DNA from: Tretioscincus oriximinensis
Taxonomy: Eukaryota > Chordata > Lepidosauria > Squamata > Gymnophthalmidae
Direction: 5' to 3'
Assembly (NCBI GenBank): GCA_022410635.1
Contig: JAJVDF010000374.1
Coordinates: 119,525-183,524 of the forward strand
DNA length: 64,000 bases
Positions 24,701 through 36,700 of the stretch are shown in pieces. The notes below the pieces were generated by a model. It was given only the letters and a program-made list of their open reading frames with translations. It was not told where the DNA came from and searched no databases. The position numbers were made by a program, and so were the translations under genes. The first letter of the stretch is position 1. Every line of letters starts with the position of its first letter.

Positions 24701-27700
24701 TATACAATGGAATATAGAGAAATTAACAGATTGAAATAAATCCAATCAAAAGGATCACCATCTGACATCTTTCCTGACAATATTCCTTGATTGATGCAGT
24801 ATGATCTACCCTTGAAGAGTATCTTGATATAACTGGGATGTGCTCTGCGCGGTCTTACATGCAAGGAGGCCGTGTTCAAACAAATGTCAAATGCTGGATA
24901 ATTTAAACTGCTTTCTTGTCACATGTTTAATTATTTAATCAGTCACATGCCTTAATGTTCTCTCCTTGCTTCTCCTTTCCCGACAGGCATCCACAATGTT
25001 AAGAGCATCATTAGCACATACGTAAGTACGATTCTGTCACCTTAAAAGAAAAAGCGAGAACATTGTGCCAGTAAGACTGCAGAAGTGGCAGAAGTAAAAT
25101 TGAAATGAAACTTTTTTATTGAACCAGTCTTTTTAAACAAGCATGTCACAGAAATACAGGAGAAGAGTGCTGCAGTTTTTATGGGTATAGAAAAGAGGGA
25201 GTTTCAGCAATTGCAGACATTATAAACTGCACCTGCTAAATTTTTCTCTTTTCCACATCCATTAGAGCTATAGCTCTCTTGACCTTGTTTTGTAAGGCAA
25301 CCCTATCTTTCAGACTTTCTGTAGCTTGCCTACCCTGTTGCCCTGTAAAAAATTAGTTTTTTAAGAAAATGAGAAAAGAAAATAAATAAAGAGGAGCNCC
25401 TTCTCCCATACAGACCTGCCCATCTCAAGGAGAAAGTTCCTCTCCTTTCAGAGATGCAAGGGGTAGGGGCATGTATGGAGGACCATCTCTAGGGTGGTCC
25501 ACACACTCTGGAAGAGGCTCCCTCTAAAGGCTCACCAGATGCCTGCACCTGGTAAAAACCAACCATCCACATTTCTGATTCTGTGCTGTTTTTTCCTGGG
25601 AGGGTGGGTGGGTTGGAGAGAAGGAGGGAGGCTATGGATCTTTTAAAATGTTTTATTGAAGTGTATTGTTGTTTTTGTTGTTGTTTACCCTGTTCTCTGG
25701 ATCTAGGAGTTAAGTCATGCCTTTAGTATGGGTTGATTCTGATTGGCTGCAGCGACAGAGGCCCCACCCACATAAGAGGTTTTAATAGGTACCCCTCAGT
25801 GGTAAACACCCCCCCCAGGTCCTTTTGTCTCACTCCAGTCTTGTCAGAACTTCGTGATTTACAATTTGATTGAGTCAAGCCCTTCTAAAAAGTCTTCTGG
25901 GACAGTTCCATTAAGACTCCCACTGAGGATAAAATCAGACAATTTTCTGATATTACGTCTTCCCTGGTAAGCAAGCTGCTAGATAGGAAGGAGGAGTTAG
26001 AGAGCCTCGTGCAGTCCTTGGGGACTGTTGGCACTNTGTGCTCACAGGCGGCTGTACTCTGCTATTCTCCTGATCAGTCTGAGGGACTGGTAATTGTGGA
26101 GGCTAAGGAACAGCAGACAGCGACACAGGTGGAGGTGAGAGACCCCCCCCATTGCTAGCCATGGGACCCAACATCTTTGAACAAATTCGGGAAGCTGTGG
26201 CAGACTATTTTGTAAACATTTCAGCACCTCAGGTGCCGTCCAACTCTACCCTGTTATGGTTGTTCAGGACTGCTCCAAATGTAAAGACTACCAATGCCGT
26301 TTTCCAAGCCTCATAAATTGAAACCACAGCCTATAGAGGCTAGGAAAGCCAGGGATGATGCTGAGAAGGAGGCTTAACGGCATCCCTCCCCTAAGAAGTC
26401 AGAGCCTAAGCCTCAGTCTAAGAAGTCTGAATTGCATCTTGGGCCATTCACAGTTCTTTGAACTCTCTCAACCCCACCCACGCCACAGGGTGTCTATTGT
26501 GGAGAAAGCAACTAAAGCTATGTGTGCTACCCTTTGGTTGGCCGCCCTGAGACCTTCAGGTATAGGGCGGGATACAAATACAAATAAATAAATAAATAAA
26601 TTGTATGTTCTCTGTTTCATTAACATCAGGTGTATAATGACGTTATTTATTTATTTACATTTTTGTACCACCCTATACCCATAGATCTCAGGGTGGATAA
26701 CAATAAAAACCAAATTAAAAACATATTAAAAGAATGATGCTGAAAGTAGGGAAGGGAGAGCAGTTTTTTCAACCAAAGGTCAGGTTAAAGATGTGTTTCA
26801 AGTGTTTTCTGAATCTATACAGAGATGGTGACTGATGCACTTCAAGGGGGAGACTGTTCCATAGTCTGAGGGCTACCAAGGAGAAGGTCCTGCTCCAGAT
26901 TCCCACCCTCCTTGCCACAGAGATAAGCATTATAGTCAGGTGGGCTTCCTCTGCTGATCTTAAAGCTTAATATTGGAGAGGGCCTTTCTTTAGATCTGTC
27001 GAGCCCAAGTTATTTAGGGCCTTATAGTTTAAAGTTAATACCTTGAATGGGGTTCAGTAGCAGTGCAGTTTTTTTGATATGTGCCCATTCTGACCAGCAA
27101 TCTAGCAATAAAAACAATATCTGTAGAAAGCCATGAAGAAGGATTTAAAATCTTTCTCACCCTCCCCCACTCCCAACATTAAGAGATGCTCAATTACTTC
27201 GAGATACAGTTGAAGATTTAAAAGATCAATTTCTGGCATAGGATGTCCATATTCCCACAAACTAGGGTAATTCAAAAATGCCTTATCTGGAATCAGGTGG
27301 CATATTTGAAAAAGAAGTTGCGCTCTCTCTTCCTCTTTCCCTCCCCCCTCTCCCTCCCTCTCNCTCTCNCTCTCCCTCTCCCTCCCCCTCTCTCCCTCCT
27401 GCCTCTCTTTCTAGTTTTATATATATGTATGTTATATATATACGTTATATATTCATGGTTTCTTTCTCTTTCCTCCACCCTCACGTTTCATGCAGGAAAA
27501 TGGAGGAAGTCCCACTTTTGCCATCACTGGATTATGAGAAGCTAAAGAAAGATCTGATTGAAGGGAATGACCGCCTTAAAGCTTTTTTACTTCAGGCATT
27601 GCGCTGGGTGAGTGAGCTGTAGAATAGATGTATTACTATAAAAAGTGCTGGCAATTGTCATTCCCACTGTCCCCGCGCAGTTGATTGGCTGAATAACTGC

Positions 27701-30700
27701 CAAATGCCCCGCCTTCAAAATGGCGGCAGCCATGTGGCAATAGTCCCCCATTCACTGTTCTGCTCCATGCCCGACACCACCAACTCCAAGTGAGGTCACC
27801 CTCCCTCCCCAGCACCCCACACAGTCACAGTATGGCTTAATTCACCAGTAGATAAATATTGTTAACAATTTGACAACATCCTTGTATTCTAAATGAGAAT
27901 GCTTGAGCTTTACTGGGTTCTGCTTCTTTGACAACCTTCTTAACTGTTTTCTTCACCCTGGTTACACTGCATTAAATTCACTTCCCTGACTTTGAGAACC
28001 AACAAGTCAGTGAAAAATTCTCGATGAGGTTTGCTTGTGAATGGAGCCAAACACAGTTCAGATCGAACACAAGCTAAGGGTGCTGTGGTGCAGTGCTGGT
28101 TTCTAGAACCTGGGCGAAGGGAGAGTGGCACCAGCCTCTCCGTCTCCACAGCTACAATTTACCATTACGCTCCTAAGTTCTTTGGGTCAACCCACATGAC
28201 AGGTGTATTTGACAGAGGGAAAGGAGGCATCTTCTCACTGGAGTCACTGAGGGCCATTGATGAACTGTGTGTTACTTTCTGTTTCTTCTGCAGCGCTTGA
28301 CGACATCACACCCTGGTGAGCAGCGGGACACTGTTTTGCAGGCATACATCAATCATGACCTTTTGGATTGCTGCAGCAATGCCCAGGTTAGCAGGGGGAG
28401 AGCTTAGATTTTGCTGACATGAAATCTGAAGTGTAGCCGTTGGTTTTATGTCTGAGAGCTGTTTGATAGCATGGCCGAAGAAGGCTGCTGCTCTGAATTC
28501 CACCTGAATTGAATTCCACCTGCATTAACATTCTGTGGACATTGTAAGGCTCCTTTGAGCAGAGAGACAGTCCTTCTTTATATGTGTGTGTGTGTGTAAA
28601 GAGAGGGGGCAGGGAAGGGAGGAGGGGGGAAGTGTATCTGTGTGAATGGAGGGGGCAAGGGAGGGAAGATGAGGTGTTGTGTGTGTGAAGGGAGAGGCAA
28701 AAGAGGGAGGAGAGGGGAGGAAGCGTGTGTATGTGTGTGTGTGTGTGAGAGAGAGCTCTGCTGGGCCATCTACATCATTCCCCTCCTTGGACCTGCAGTC
28801 ATTGGGACCAAATGGCTGCCTTGTGGGCAGCCTTTGGTACCGTTTCTATGGCTGCACTGTAGAAACACCACTTCCGCCCCAGACCGGATGGCTGATTGCT
28901 GGCTCTTTCTTATATCATGATATTCCAGGTGTAAATTCTTCAGTATGATGAAGATAAGGAGGGGGGCAGGTATAGAGAAGAGGGTGGGGGAACATTAAAA
29001 AAATTAAAACATTCTGCATTATTATGAAATATAATAAAACGTTAAAAAGAAAAGACTATTTGATCTGACCTACTGATACCTTTTCATTAAAAGTCTCATC
29101 CACAAATGAGATTTTTTTTATCTGTTCTTTTTTAACAATATTTTGCAGAAAAGTGTATTAATGCTGATGCAATCAAAAAACGAGGTTGTTCGTCAGTATA
29201 CAGCTAGGCTTATCAATGCCTTTGCCTCACTGGCTGAAGGTAAGGTTGCTCCAGGACAAGAAGCTGCTTTTCATCTTCTCTTGGTTCAAATACTTGTGTG
29301 TTTGTCTTCTGATTGACTGTATGGGAACCAGGACTGACAGATNCAACTATTAGGCCCTCTAGATGGCCACAGAAAAATCACAATTTTTAACAATATTTCA
29401 NAGTTAATCTTCTTCCAATATGACTTCTAAAAACTCCATAGCAATGCAGCAATGAATAAGGCAAAAAATAATTGTACTAAATTAATTTCTCCCGGATAGT
29501 AGCAAAACTATATATAAAACACTCCAGGAATGCAGCACAGGTTCGAAAACTGTATATTTAACAAACAAACAAAATACCTTCGCAAATTCCAAAACTTCCA
29601 ATGAACTAAATAAACCAAAGTATATATTTTTACAAACAATGAACACAAGAATAGCTGTGTACAGATAATAATCTTGTCCAATCATCTTCTTTTAATTTTT
29701 TGGGTCCGCTTACAGTGCCGATCGCCGCGACACGTATTGTTAAAGTACACAATAAATGTGTGTCTGTTCTGAGGGCTTTATGAATCAATGATCACAGGAC
29801 CAAGCAGATGGAAACATATACCCTGTTTGCCCCCAAATAAGTCAGGGTCTTATATTAATTTTTGCTCCAAAAGATGTGTTAGGGCTTATTTTCAGGGGAT
29901 GTCTTAGTTTTCCATGAACAACAATCTACATTTATTCTTAAACAAAAAACAAATCAAAATCTTTATTATTTTTCCTTCATCCTTCTTTCTTTTCTGTTCT
30001 TCTGAGTCCCCCTGTCTCCTCCGGCCTAGTGCTTTCCCCCTTTTGTCTTTGTTCCCCTTCCCTTCTCCGTACTACTCTCCCTGCCTGCTTCTCCCTCCCT
30101 TCCCCCTCCCACTTTTGTTTTGTATAGCTGCCTGGACACAATGTAAATTGACCTTTTATTGAAAAAGTTATTTATTTTTATTTTTGACTATCCTGAAAAA
30201 CCATGCTGGGGCTTATTTTCGAGGTAGGTCTTATTTGGGGGGAAACATTTCAAGGAGGCATTTTTGGATTACATGGCATAGTTAGAGAATAGCAGTACGT
30301 CCTAAAGTCCAGTTCTTGCCCTTTAAGGCAACATTTATGTACATTTAATTCATACATGATCACTTTAAAATAGCAGAATACAGTGTTTTGTGGTAGTTTG
30401 GTGTAAGCTTCCCACCCCAATGAAAACCAAGAACTAAATCTGAAGCCCAGGAAGAGTGACTGGGTGGTTATTATATCCAGATAATTGAGAATTTTGCCTC
30501 CTGCAAGAAGTCAGCTAGGACTGGTTCTGCCCAAACTTTGAAACCCAGAGTGAAACAGGTCCAGATAATCAGTTTCATCCAAGGAGTATGGCAATTGTAA
30601 ATTTCAGAGAAATAGCCTAGTTAGTCTAGTAAAAAGTCCAGCAAAGGAGCTAGCAGCACTTTGAGGCTAACTTGAGAAAAGTGGGTGGCATAAGCTTTCG

Positions 30701-33700
30701 TAGACAGGTCTACTTCAGCATCTGAAGAAGTAGACGTGTCTACGAAAGCTTATTGTACCCACTTTTCTCAAGTTAGTCTCAAAGTGCTGCTAGCTCCTTT
30801 GCTGGCAATTGTAAAGTCACTTCCCCCTCCCGAACCATGTCCTGAATGGAGATCTTCAAGAGGACATAGTTTGAACAGACTTCTGGACTCAGAAAGAGCT
30901 TTTCTCAGATGACGGAACCGGGAAGCGATGCCTGACGATGGGTTTTCCCAGCAACCCCCACAGGAAGCAAGAGAATGGTACCTCCCAAGCCTTTTATTCC
31001 CCTGNCCCTGCAGGAGACCCTAGTCCTTTTCTGTCACTTCATGCAGGAAGCATTATGTCAGACATCTGTATGTTTCTGTATTTTATAACAGTTTATGGAC
31101 TTGAATCAGTCTGACCCCTTATCAAGATCTTGTGAGGTCCCTATTTTAATGGAACATATGACTTGGTGGACTGTCACCCAGATTGCGAGCTGAGTGGCCT
31201 TTGAGGCTATTCACCAAGCTGGTAAATTGGATCGTTGGGGCAGACCTGGAAGCCTCCTGCCTCCTTCAAGATATTAAGCAGCCTTGTTAGTCTGGGTCCA
31301 GAAAATCCAGCAAGGGGGTCTCGTAGCATTTTAGAGACGAACAAGAAATAGGATAGGTTGTATGAGCTTTTGTAGTTATGTGAAGTCAGAGTCATAAGGA
31401 ATGCCCTGCTAGATGCTGCTACTGCCTATCTAATCCAAGAGCCTTTTTCTCACAATGCCAAACCAGTTATTTATAGAAGACCAGAAGCAGGATGCTTTCA
31501 CTATTCATTGACAGAACAATTTATTGTCAGTAGTCCAGAAATTTCATCCTGATCCCCAAAATGGGAACATCTTGCCTCTTATCGGCTACATAATTAAAAC
31601 AAAAAAACAGGAAGCAGGCCTGAAGGATAACAAAAAAAATCATAGAAATCACAGAGAGCCAAAAGCTGTTGTTTTGTTGTAACCTGATGTAACCATTCTA
31701 CGTAAGAGCATTTTATACTGTAAGTAGGCTCAAAAAAAGATCAGACAAATTCAGAAAGGACAGGTGTTCATTCGTTTCATTTATTTATAAAGCACTATCA
31801 ATGTACAGAGCGCTGTCAAGAACTCAGAATAAATACAAATATTAAAAATCAAATGTTCAGAAGGCGGAAACAGGAAGTCGTGACGATGGAGTCAGGGGGT
31901 CAAGTAGGTGGAGTCAGAGGAAGTCAGGTGGGTGGATCGGGATCAGGTAGTGGAGACAGAGGAGGTCAGGTGGGTGGAATCGGTGTCAGTAAGGCAGATC
32001 AAGCAGCATTTTATTCACAGTCTAACCAGCTCTCTAGTCACACCACAATTAAAATCCAGCTTCAACTCACATTAGGAATGGGGAAAAAAGTTCTAGGCAA
32101 GTACCATTTTTATTCCAAGAGCACTGGTTCACATCAGAATTTAAATCTCGTGCAGACACCATTTACAAAAAATAAAAATACATATTTTTTAATTTTTCCA
32201 GGTAGGTGCCACCCCCTCAGATTCTGCTGCCCTGAGCAGCTGCATTTACCCTAAGATATGGATCTGCATCTAGTCCAGTACTCTGTTTCATAAAGTGGCC
32301 TACTAGTTGTGCTAGAGAGGTCTCAAGCAGAAGAAGGCAAAACCCCTCACTGGTTCCTGACTTCCTGCAAATGGTATTTCAGGAATCATGCCTGTTTTTC
32401 CATCCTAACAGCTATTGATACACCTTCCATGAATTTATCTAATTCTATTTGAAGCTGCCAGCTTTCACCCCCTCCTCTGTAAATGAATTCTGTAGACCAG
32501 TAATTCTCTGGGTGGAAAAAATACTTTTCCCCTTGTCTGTCCTAACCTTTCTGCCCATCAGCTTCAAGGAGTGCCCTCTAGTCCTAGTAAAAAAATAAAT
32601 AAATTCTCTTTCCACCCTATCCAGGAAATAATTAAAACTGGGTGAATCATTTAAGAATCTGTACCTGTAACCAAAGGCAAGAAGCAGTTCAATTTCTCTG
32701 TTTCATTTTTCTCCCTCCTTATTCCAGGTCGACTTTACCTTTCCCAGAATTCCCGTCTGCTCCAAATGCTGGAAGAAAGGCTGAAAGACGAGGACAAGTA
32801 TTCTCTTACCAGAGAGAATGTGTTGGGAGCACTGCAGAAACTCAGTCTCAGGTGACGAAAGCAGTGGGGCCCAGGCGATAGCAGGAAAAAAGAGATGGAG
32901 GCTTGTGAGGTGGTGTTCAATGGTGAAAGAAGAGAGCCTCAATTTTCACACAATTATCAGCTTGAACCTTCCCAAGCCGATGACAGAGTGGAAGCTGGAA
33001 GAGAACTAAGCTAATGGAAGTTCCTCTCCCCTTCCTCTGCCATTAAATTTTTGTTTCTCATCTTGTTTCTAATAAGCATATTTAATGTAATGATAGCTGC
33101 CACTCTTTAAGACCGGAGGAATAAAATCGAATGGGGTTTTATTATTAAAGGAGGTATTTTTATTCTTAGACATGCTAACTGATCGCTTCCTAGAGCAGGT
33201 TGTTTTAGAGCCAACCAAGGGCAAGGCAATCCTGGATTTAGTCCTAAGTAATGAACAGGACCTGATGCAAGAAGTAACTGTAACTGATCCTATAGGAAAC
33301 AGTGATCATAACACAATAACTTTCAACTTGAATGTGGAAAGAAAATTGTCAATCAGTTCTTACACAGAAACCTTAAACTTTCACAAAGGAAATTTCCCCA
33401 AGTTGAGGAAAATGGTAAAAAGAAAATTAAAAGGGAAAGTGAGAAGGGTCCAGTCCCTTCAAAAAGCATGGAAACTATTTACAAATTCAATATTGGAGGC
33501 TCAAATACAATGCATTCTCAAAAGAACAAAGGGTGCCTCCAAGTCCAAGAGAAACTACTGTAAGGGAAGACATTAAAATGAAGAGAAACTCATTTAAAAG
33601 TGGAAGGCTTATCTCAGTGAGGAGAACAGAAGGGAGCACAAATCGTCGCTAACCAAAAGCAAGATTGTAGTCAGGAATGCAAAGAAAAACCTTGAGGAGC

Positions 33701-36700
33701 ACATTGCATAATAAGAACTTCTTCAAATACATCAGAAATAAGAATCCTACCAAAAAAGTGGTTGGACCACTAGATAGCAATGGACAGAAGGGGATAATAA
33801 AGAAGGACATGGAGATTGCAGAGAGGTTAAATGATTTCCCCCCTCAGTTTTCACTGAAGAAGACAGAGGGTATTTACCTGCAACAGAACTAGTCTTTTCA
33901 GGAAGAGCATCAGATGAATTAAACTGGTTAGAAATAACAAGGGAGCAGGTCCTTGCTAACCTCAACAAGCTGATGGTTTGTGGTTACATGATTTGGGTTT
34001 GCATATCTAAGACTCAAACTTCTCTTACTTGTGTTGCCAGTGCTCCAGGACAACTGAAGTTTCAGTTTACCTTCTGCTTCTTAGTTGCCCTTGTGTTGTA
34101 ATACAGGATATTGCCGCTGTGTGAATCAAAGCCTTAATTATGTATTTGAATGTGCCAGAACCAGGAAAAATTCTCCTGTTCCAGTTCATTGTGTCAGCTT
34201 TGCTGTGATACACAGGGAAGGGAGAAGTTTTTTCTACTCTTGATGTATTCAAAGCCAAAAATAAAACTTGAAGGTAGTTTCTCCAGATCTAGAAGTTCAG
34301 TCATGCTTATAACAGAATGATCAAAGGACTGGAGGTCCCTTATGAAATCCATCTGCAACGTCTTGGCCTCTTCAGCCTCGAAAGACTGACTTTAAGAGGA
34401 GACCTAACTGAAGTATATAAAATCATGCATGGGATGGATAAGGTGAATAGAGAAAAATGTATCTTTTAGAGAAAAATATTTTCTGTATGACACAACGTTA
34501 GGACCAGGGGGCATTCCTGGAAACTGATGGGCAGAAGAGTGAGGACAGACAAAGGAAAGTATTTTTTCACCCAGAGGTTCTTTGGCCTGTAGAATTTACT
34601 TCCAGAAGAGGTGGTGATGGCCAGCAGCCTGGATAGCTTTAAGAGAGGATTGGACAAGTTCATGGACCCCAAAGGTATAAATAGCTACTAGGGTGGATCT
34701 TTTCAATGTGTGGATGGAGCAACAGGCAGTATTCATGAAATACCATTTGCAGGTATTTTATTTATTTATTTACATATATACCCTGCCATATATTCAAAGG
34801 CATCAGGGCAGCCAACAAGAAAAAGAGAAATACAAAATTGCTACGTGCATTAAAAACAGTGTCTGAAGGTGGGAAGACCCCTTATGTCTATCAGAAGTGC
34901 CGTTGGTGGAGTCAATTAAGTCAATAATTTGTTTAGTGAAATGAATGAGTTCACCTAAGTGGTAATAACTGTGCTGGTAACTGGCCCTTTGGGAGCCATA
35001 AACATGTCACTTGATTACCTTTTTTTTCCTTAATGAGCAATTGGTTATTTAAACAGCTAACAGAAGAAATGAGGAAATAAAGAAATGGTTGAGAGATATC
35101 AGATTTTCCATCAAACCCAGTAAAACATTAACTGCTTGCCTACCAGAATCATTATGAACATGTAATTTTCCCCTCTTAATCCACCTAATTAATTAGAACC
35201 ATGTGATGAAGCTCTTTCCTATACAATGAACACATTGATACTGCTGTTTCTTAAGTCATTTCGTTATTGAGTCTTATTCTGGGCTGTATCTTGGAATATT
35301 TTATTATTTACTTACAGTTATATTCTGCCCTATACCCAAGGGTCTCAGGGCGAATCACAGTAATTGACCATAAAAACAATTAAAATAGACCAATTAAAAA
35401 CATTTAAAATAGAACAATTAAAAATAGTAACTGTCTTCAAAGTGAGGGTAATTCTGGCTCAGCCAAAAGTGTGGGTGATCAGGTGCATTTTCACCATATA
35501 TTTGAACATGTTCAGTGTAGCTGTCCCATACATTTTGGGGGAGGGGAGGTGGAACAACTATTCCACAACTGGGGACTACCACAGAAAAGGCCCTTCCATA
35601 CCAATGTAGTTTGTGGCTAGCCAGTATAGGTTTGCTAGTGCCTAAGAACCTAAGACGAGCCCTGTTGAATGGAGCCAGAGCCCATCTAGTCCAGCAGTCT
35701 GTCTCACACTGTGGCCCACTAATTGTACCTGGGCAGCAACAAGCAGAAGAAGGCAAAACCCTCACCTGTTCCCCACTCTTCGAATAGGAATTTGCCATCC
35801 AATGCTAGTGTAGATTATGGCAGGCCCCTGGATGAGCCAAATGGGATCTGCCATAGTTTACACTGCCCCACCAATTGCTCCTGGGCATCTCAGGCAGAAG
35901 AAGGAAAAACCCTCACCTGTTCTTGCCTCCTTGCAGAAATCCTGCCTGTTTCTCCATATTGGAGACAGTATCAAGAGATCCATCCTAGTAACTGTTTATA
36001 TCCTTGGCATCCATGACCTTTTCTAATCCTGTCTTAAAGCTATCCAGAAATGCCAGCTACTACCACCTCTTCTGGAAGTAAATTCCATGTTCTTATGTTC
36101 TAAACTGTGGGGATGGGGTGGGGTATTGAATTCTATATCATGGCTCCATTGGGTCTCCTTAGGACCCTGATGGACAGATCTACATGGATTCATCCCTAAA
36201 GGTCTACAAGCTCCCCTGCTTGCTGGACTTTCTGGACTAAGACTAACATATCTATTTCTCTGAAAAGGTATGAGAGTTAAGTGTGATGCCACTGATGGCA
36301 GAAAGAGGCACTCAGACAGAAAGTGATTCAGCTCTAAAGTGTTTATTCAGCTCTTAGTGGAACCTGAGTTTGGTTTGCAGTGATTGTCCTTTGGTAGAGG
36401 AGCTCCTTATATACTGTACACTAGCCAATCACTGCAGCCAATACTTCCCGCCGAAAATCATGCAACTAAGTACATTTCTTGCAAAGACTTCCCTCCAAAA
36501 TCCCAGGGCAAAATGCCCAGGTCTTAACCAAGTTCAAATAAAGTTCAATCTTCCCTTTAAATCACGTAAGGTATCCTGACCAGATGTCCCCTTTTTGGGG
36601 GGGAAACCCGGTTTTGGGGTGTCTACCCCACCCTCCCGGGGGGGGGGGGTGCCATTTCCTCGTTTTTTGCTGAGGAATTTTTTTTTTTTGAAAAAAATTC

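Noticed and set aside
25690..26400. Endogenous retrovirus
   Set aside because: No LTR pair, primer-binding site, protease, polymerase or envelope signature visible.
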